DNA from: Tsukamurella ocularis
Lineage (GTDB): Bacteria; Actinomycetota; Actinomycetes; Mycobacteriales; Mycobacteriaceae
NCBI RefSeq assembly: GCF_024807615.1
Contig: NZ_JANUCJ010000003.1
Coordinates: 930,001-994,000, forward strand
Direction: 5' to 3'
DNA length: 64,000 nt
Shown: positions 58,604 to 64,000 of the stretch, in pieces
Layout of the letters: each line of letters opens with the position of its first letter
How positions within the stretch are numbered: the stretch's first letter is position 1
Program-made: the position numbers and the translations under genes
The notes under the pieces: model-generated
The model's input: the letters and a program-made list of their open reading frames with translations, nothing else
The model's database searches: none
What the model was told of the DNA's origin: nothing

Positions 58604-59453
58604 CCAGGGCGATCTCCTCGGGCTCGCCCGCCTCGCCGCCGTCGACGTCGACGGCGTAGCGCAGGATTGCGACGGTGAACGGCACCATCGACAGGGCGTA
58701 CCAGATGTTGTCGGGGTGCTTCGTCGTATCGAAGGCCCACATGCCGTAGCAGAGGACGACGGCCGTGGCCGCCAGTGTCCAGACGAACCGCAGGTACGAG
58801 GTGGTGTAGTACTCGAGCGACTTGCGGATCTTCGCGCCGGTGCGCTCGGCGAGCTGCAGCTCCGCGTACCGCTTGCCCGCGGCCATGAACAGCGAGCCGA
58901 AGGCCATCACCAGCAGGAACCACTGCGACAGTCCCTTGGGCAGCTCCGCGGCCACGCCACCGGCGACGGCGCGCAACAGGAAGCCCGAGCTCACGATGCA
59001 GATGTCGATCACGGCCTGGTGCTTGAGGCCGAAGCAGTAGCCCAGCTGGATCACGATGTACGCCGCGATCACGATCGCCAGTTCCTTGTTGGCGAGCAGC
59101 GAGACCGCGATGGCCCCCGCCCCGAACAGGACGGACAGCACGTAGGCCAGGTTCACAGGCACGACGCCGGCGGCGATCGGGCGGTAGCGCTTGGTGGGGT
59201 GCTGGCGGTCGGCCTCGACGTCGAGGGCGTCGTTGATCAGGTAGATCGACGACGCGGCCAGGCAGAAGGCGATGAACGCGATGCCGACGTTCCCGAACTG
59301 CACGAACTCCAGCTGATCGCGCCCGGCGGCCAGCGGGGCCACCACGACGAGGACGTTCTTGACCCACTGCCGGGGCCGGATCGCCTTGATCAGTCCGGTG
59401 GCGAGGTTCGACGGTGCCTTCGGCTCGCCGTGCTCGATCGGCTCCTCGCTCAT
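58533..59453 (-). CDS. ubiA: Decaprenyl-phosphate phosphoribosyltransferase
   Basis: A 306-residue UbiA-fold membrane enzyme that joins decaprenyl phosphate and PRPP, the first committed step to decaprenyl-phosphoarabinose. Aspartate-rich motif 1 is NDALDVEADRQHPTKRYRP (from residue 74), with nine predicted helices. The M. tuberculosis counterpart is Rv3806c. The ATG at 59453 overlaps the stop of the PAP2 gene by one base (TGATG). A GACGGTGC copy encodes Ala-Pro-Ser at residues 13-15. Confidence 0.94.
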   Translation of the reverse strand: MSEEPIEHGEPKAPSNLATGLIKAIRPRQWVKNVLVVVAPLAAGRDQLEFVQFGNVGIAFIAFCLAASSIYLINDALDVEADRQHPTKRYRPIAAGVVPVNLAYVLSVLFGAGAIAVSLLANKELAIVIAAYIVIQLGYCFGLKHQAVIDICIVSSGFLLRAVAGGVAAELPKGLSQWFLLVMAFGSLFMAAGKRYAELQLAERTGAKIRKSLEYYTTSYLRFVWTLAATAVVLCYGMWAFDTTKHPDNIWYALSMVPFTVAILRYAVDVDGGEAGEPEEIALGDRVLQVLAIAWIGTVVAAVYFA

Positions 59454-60031
59454 CAACCCTGCTTCCCGTTGTTCCGGCACGCCGCGCGGCGCGTCCACAG
59501 TCTCTCACCCTCGATCGCGGCCACCGCGGTCGCCGCACCGATCGCGGCTCCGGCGGCGACGTCCGTCGGGTAGTGCACGCCCAGCACCATGCGGGAGGTG
59601 AGCATCGGAGGCACCACCGCGGCGGGCGCCAGCACGGCGCCGCCCGGGACGCCTGAGGCGCGGCCCAGCAGGATCGCGCCGGCCGTCGAGCTGGTGGCGT
59701 GCGACGACGGGAAGCTGAGCTTGCTCGGGGTGCCGACGCCGACCGTGATGTACGGATGGTCGGGGCGCTTGCGCCGCACGATCCGCTTGATCACGACGGA
59801 CGCCGCGTGCGCGACGAACGCGCCCACGCCGGCCGTGACGTACTCCGTGCGGCGCTTCGGCTGTAGCACCGCGCCGAGCGCGGCGAGGCCGAGCCAGCCG
59901 AGCGAGTGCTCGCCGAAGTGGCTGAGGCCGCGGGCCGCGGGCAGCACGCCGGGGCGGCCAGCCAACTGCGCCTGCACGCCGACGAGGATCATCTCCTCGG
60001 GGCTCAGGGCCTGCTCCGGGGCGTTGCTCAC
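59453..60031 (-). CDS. PAP2-family phosphatase, Rv3807c-like
   Basis: A 192-residue PAP2 protein, proposed in mycobacteria to dephosphorylate decaprenylphosphoryl-5-phosphoribose, the UbiA product. The three motifs are KRIVRRKRPDHP, FPSSHATSST and SRMVLGVHYPTD. The GTG start overlaps the glfT2 stop by 4 bp (GTGA), as expected for tight coupling between glfT2, this gene and ubiA. Confidence 0.88.
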   Translation of the reverse strand: MSNAPEQALSPEEMILVGVQAQLAGRPGVLPAARGLSHFGEHSLGWLGLAALGAVLQPKRRTEYVTAGVGAFVAHAASVVIKRIVRRKRPDHPYITVGVGTPSKLSFPSSHATSSTAGAILLGRASGVPGGAVLAPAAVVPPMLTSRMVLGVHYPTDVAAGAAIGAATAVAAIEGERLWTRRAACRNNGKQG

Positions 60032-61953
60032 TTGCTCTCCTCGATCTCGTTCCGCTCCGCTTCCCGCGCCGCGGGCTCGAAGATCTCGGACCACGCCTCG
60101 CGGCTGGTCAGGTCGGTGTACGCGGCGCGGTAGCGCTGCTGCATCTCGGCGAACCGGCGGTCCACCTCGCGGTGCACGGCCAGGCTCTCGCGCATGAGCG
60201 CGAACATCTTGTCCCGGTCGCGCTGGCGGTAGACCACGCCACGGCCGTCGGCCGTGGTGACGGTGACCCCGTCGACGCGGCCCAGGCTGAACCAGCGCGC
60301 CTCGAGCGGCGGGTAATTGGCCTGCGGCACCTCGTGGCTCCGGGGATCAGCGGGACGCAGGTTGTTGCGCACGGCCTTGACCAGCGTCGACACCTTGGTG
60401 ACGGGGTTCAGCGGGATCCGCGTGCCGAACGCCGTGGCCTGGCCGCTGGTGCGCGGCAGCTCGGTGGCGCTAGGCAGCACGACGGCGTCCGGGTACTCCT
60501 TGCGCATCGCGGCGATCTTCGGCAACGCGGTGGGCAGCAGCTCGTAGAGCGCCTCGGGGCCGCGGAGGAAGTCGCGCATGGCCTCGATCTGGATCGCGAC
60601 CGTCGAGTACTCGAGGCACAGCAGGTGCTTCATGAGCGCCTTGATCGAGCTCTTGATGATGCCGCGGTGGTCGCCCTCGTGGTGGATCGACGCGACGACG
60701 AGCCGGTTGCGCAGGTGGAAGTAGGCCTGCCAATCGATGGCGTCGTCCTTGTCGGACCAGGCCATGTGCCAGATGGCGATGCCGGGCACCGTCGCCGTCG
60801 GGTAGCCGGCGCGGGCGGCGCGCAGGCCGTAGTCCCAGTCGTCCCACTTGATGAACAGCGGCAGCGGCAGGCCGATCTCCTCGGCGGCGACGCGCGGGAT
60901 GAGGCACATCCACCAGCCGTTGCCGTCGACGTCGATGCGCCGGTGCAGGTTCTTGCTGTTCTCCTTGTCCTTCAGCGGGTACTCGGAGAAGTCGTGGTCG
61001 TACTCGACGAACGGCGCCGCGGTCCACATGAAGGAGCCCCGGTCGATGACCTCGCCCATGCAGTGCAGGTGGCTGCGGTCCTGCAGGTTGAGCATCTGCC
61101 CGCCGACCAGCATCGGGGTCTTGGCGAAGCGGGCGAACTGCAGCGCGCGCAGGATCGAGTCGGGCTCGATGGCGATGTCGTCGTCCATGTACAGCACGTA
61201 CGGGCTGTCGGTGAGGCGCAGCGCCTCGTACATGATCCGGCCGTAGCCGCCGGAGCCGCCGAGGTTGCCTTGCTGGAAGCGGTGGTAGCGCTCGCCCAGC
61301 GGGGCGATCGCGGCCGCGTAGTCGGGGTGGTCGATGACCCGCTTGGTGCCCTGGTCGGGCATGAGCACGGCGTCGATCACGCCGTCGACCAGCGGATCGC
61401 TGGTGAGGGCGGCGATCGCGGCGACGGCGTCGTCGGGCCGGTTGAAGGTGGGGATGCCGACGGTGACGCGCTTGTCGGGCAGGCCCTCCTCCCCGACGGT
61501 GGCGTACCAGCCGGCGGAGATGATCTCGGTGTCGCTGTCCGCGGTCACGTCGAACCAGATCCAGCCGCCGTCCTCGAACGGGCCGAGGTCGGTCGCGAAC
61601 TCGGCGACGCCGTAGCCGGTGGCGTCGGTCTGGACCAGGTCGCCGCCCAGGGCGATGCGCGCACCGTCGACCTTGGAGCGGTACAGGTCGACGCGGGCCG
61701 TGCCCTTGAGCTCGATCCGCAGCACGACGTCCTTCAGGACGGTCCAGCGGCGCCAGTACGACGCCGGGAAGGCGTTGAAGTAGGTGGCGAAGCTGACCTC
61801 GGACTCGCCCGCGACGTTGAGTGACGTGCGGGTGGGGGCGTGCGAGCGGCGCGAATTGGTCTCGGCCTCCTCGAGGTACAGCGAGCGCACGTCGAGGGGC
61901 TCGCCCGGGCGCGGCAGGATGACGCGCTGCAGCAGGGTCTTGGCGCTGGTCAC
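60028..61953 (-). CDS. glfT2: Galactofuranosyltransferase GlfT2
   Basis: A 641-residue GT-A enzyme that polymerises the galactan backbone with alternating beta-1,5 and beta-1,6 linkages from UDP-galactofuranose. The metal-binding DDD is Asp257-259 (YMDDDIAIEP) and the catalytic-site His396 lies in AIWHMAWSD; both match M. tuberculosis GlfT2 almost exactly in position. The N-terminal beta-sandwich and C-terminal helical extension are intact. The GTG start follows the glf stop directly (TGAGTG). Confidence 0.96.
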   Translation of the reverse strand: MTSAKTLLQRVILPRPGEPLDVRSLYLEEAETNSRRSHAPTRTSLNVAGESEVSFATYFNAFPASYWRRWTVLKDVVLRIELKGTARVDLYRSKVDGARIALGGDLVQTDATGYGVAEFATDLGPFEDGGWIWFDVTADSDTEIISAGWYATVGEEGLPDKRVTVGIPTFNRPDDAVAAIAALTSDPLVDGVIDAVLMPDQGTKRVIDHPDYAAAIAPLGERYHRFQQGNLGGSGGYGRIMYEALRLTDSPYVLYMDDDIAIEPDSILRALQFARFAKTPMLVGGQMLNLQDRSHLHCMGEVIDRGSFMWTAAPFVEYDHDFSEYPLKDKENSKNLHRRIDVDGNGWWMCLIPRVAAEEIGLPLPLFIKWDDWDYGLRAARAGYPTATVPGIAIWHMAWSDKDDAIDWQAYFHLRNRLVVASIHHEGDHRGIIKSSIKALMKHLLCLEYSTVAIQIEAMRDFLRGPEALYELLPTALPKIAAMRKEYPDAVVLPSATELPRTSGQATAFGTRIPLNPVTKVSTLVKAVRNNLRPADPRSHEVPQANYPPLEARWFSLGRVDGVTVTTADGRGVVYRQRDRDKMFALMRESLAVHREVDRRFAEMQQRYRAAYTDLTSREAWSEIFEPAAREAERNEIEESK

Positions 61954-63162
<1,209 letters not shown>

Positions 63163-63164
63163 TC

Positions 63165-63170
63165 AGGGTA
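63165..63170 (-). promoter_or_regulatory. -10 element of the glf operon
   Basis: TACCCT on the minus strand, 8 nt before the GTG at 63156. Confidence 0.4.
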
Positions 63171-63214
63171 CCGGCCGGGCGGCGTGGATGACGCCACCCG
63201 GCCCGGGCCTGTGA

Positions 63215-64000
63215 CTAAGCCGCGGCGCCCGGCACCGTCGGGACGGGAAGTGGGGTCGATCCCGCCGGCGCCGCGGGCGCCGCCGGAGCGGCGGGTGCGG
63301 TGGTCACCGCGGCCGCAGGAGCGGACGGGGCGGCCGGTGCCGCCGGGGCAGCGGGCGCCGCCGGCGTGCTCGCTCCCGGGGCGGCGGGGGCGGCGGTGTC
63401 GCCCGGGACGACGGGGACCGCGGGCACGCCCGTCGGGGTGTCGCCCGGGGTCGGGTTGATGCCGATCAGGTCGCCCCAGCCCGGGATCAAGTTGAGCAGC
63501 GGCAATGGCGGCAGGCTCGGCGCGCCGCCCGCGGCGAACGCCGTCGCCCAGTTGAGCAGGGTCGCGGGGGCGGAGACGCCCGACGGGACCACCTGGGCGC
63601 CGTTCGCCTTCGAGTAGTAGATGGTGCCGTTCTGGTACGACTGCAGCATCGAACCGTCGGGGAAGGCGATCGGGTTCGCGACGACGCGGCCGAGCGTGCC
63701 CTTCTCGCCGCCGGCGGCCGCGTACGCGGCCTCGACTGCGGCCTTGCCGGTCACGGCCTGCGCCGCGGGCGCCACAGCGGAGGCGGCCGGCGGCGCGGGG
63801 ATGCCCGGGATCGCGGGCGCGGCCGGCGCAGTGGGCGCGGCGGCGACCGTCGGGATCGCGGGGGCCGCTGCAGCTGCCGGGGCGGCGCCGGGCACCGTCG
63901 GGACCGCGGGGGCCGCCGGGGCGGCCGGAGCCGCAGGGACCGCACCCGTGGACGCGGTGGGAGTGGTCGCGCCCACCGGCGCGGACTGGGCCGCGTTGGG
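63215..64000 (-). CDS. Ala/Pro-rich LGFP-type exported protein (5' end beyond window)
   Basis: The reading frame is open to the right edge, so the start and any signal peptide are outside the window. The visible 261 residues are low-complexity PAAPAAPAAP-type sequence at both ends. Between them is one folded LGFP-like unit (KAAVEAAYAAAGGEKGTLGR, ANPIAFPDGSMLQSYQNG, IYYSKANGAQVV). It lies where the exported repetitive protein Erp/PirG sits next to glf in M. tuberculosis, though on the opposite strand from the M. tuberculosis gene, and may play a similar wall-associated role. Two GCACCGTC motif copies lie in its Val-Pro-rich ends. Confidence 0.7.
   Translation of the reverse strand, partial: PNAAQSAPVGATTPTASTGAVPAAPAAPAAPAVPTVPGAAPAAAAAPAIPTVAAAPTAPAAPAIPGIPAPPAASAVAPAAQAVTGKAAVEAAYAAAGGEKGTLGRVVANPIAFPDGSMLQSYQNGTIYYSKANGAQVVPSGVSAPATLLNWATAFAAGGAPSLPPLPLLNLIPGWGDLIGINPTPGDTPTGVPAVPVVPGDTAAPAAPGASTPAAPAAPAAPAAPSAPAAAVTTAPAAPAAPAAPAGSTPLPVPTVPGAAA

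Overview
The window is about 70% GC by eye, densely coded, and comes from a mycolate-producing actinobacterium (order Mycobacteriales). The diagnostic evidence is the cell-envelope block at 34.7-64 kb: acyl-CoA carboxylase AccD4, condensing synthase Pks13, ligase FadD32, Culp6-type cutinases, three antigen-85-like mycolyltransferases, AftB, the decaprenyl-phosphate phosphoribosyltransferase (UbiA), its PAP2 partner, galactofuranosyltransferase GlfT2 and UDP-galactopyranose mutase Glf, in nearly the order known from Mycobacterium tuberculosis Rv3799c-Rv3809c. LGFP repeats, LppU-like and DUF732 proteins fit the same order. A Tsukamurella- or Gordonia-like genus is my guess only.

Layout. 0-10.4 kb: NUDIX hydrolase (cut by the left edge), L-serine dehydratase, class III adenylate cyclase, ClgR-like regulator, two MFS exporters, a LysR regulator divergent from an EamA exporter, an alpha/beta hydrolase, and a condensation-domain/GNAT fusion. 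10.4-13.6 kb: the bacterial NHEJ pair Ku and LigD. 13.6-21.1 kb: OhrR-like MarR regulator with DUF5313 protein, P1-family peptidase, secreted trypsin-like protease, PAP2-diacylglycerol kinase fusion, LysG/LysE pair, a DUF559 nuclease-like gene enclosed by inverted hairpin repeats, and an NAD(P)-binding protein. 21.1-26.6 kb: proton-translocating transhydrogenase PntAB, a hydroxyacid dehydrogenase with a MarR regulator, and an LppU-like membrane protein. 26.6-32.6 kb: fructose PTS locus (ptsH, fruA, fruK, fruR, divergent ptsI). 32.6-34.7 kb: VOC protein, YceI, CitE-like lyase. 34.8-37.9 kb: two tandem mycolyltransferases and free methionine sulfoxide reductase. 38-48.1 kb: mycolate condensation operon (glycolate-oxidase-like FAD protein, accD4, pks13, fadD32). 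48.3-51.3 kb: a three-gene insertion (F420 oxidoreductase, lipoprotein, exported agmatine-deiminase-like protein). 51.4-64 kb: cutinases, DUF732 lipoprotein, LGFP mycolyltransferase, hydrolase, and the galactan/arabinan genes aftB-ubiA-PAP2-glfT2-glf, ending in a truncated Ala/Pro-rich LGFP protein.

Functionally, FadD32, AccD4 and Pks13 build the mycolate precursor; GlfT2, Glf, UbiA, PAP2 and AftB build the arabinogalactan that receives it; and the mycolyltransferases transfer mycolates in the cell wall. The fructose locus is a complete uptake-phosphorylation-regulation unit.

Three non-gene signals stand out. First, the octamer GACGGTGC/GCACCGTC occurs about 59 times by hand count, far above what composition predicts, in several reading frames and as an inverted pair in a terminator. 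Second, the DUF559 gene is bounded by two 41-bp hairpins that are near-perfect inverted copies of one another. Third, many genes have a TANNNT -10 element exactly 6-7 nt before the start codon, which predicts widespread leaderless transcription. No tRNA, rRNA, CRISPR array, transposase or prophage gene was seen.
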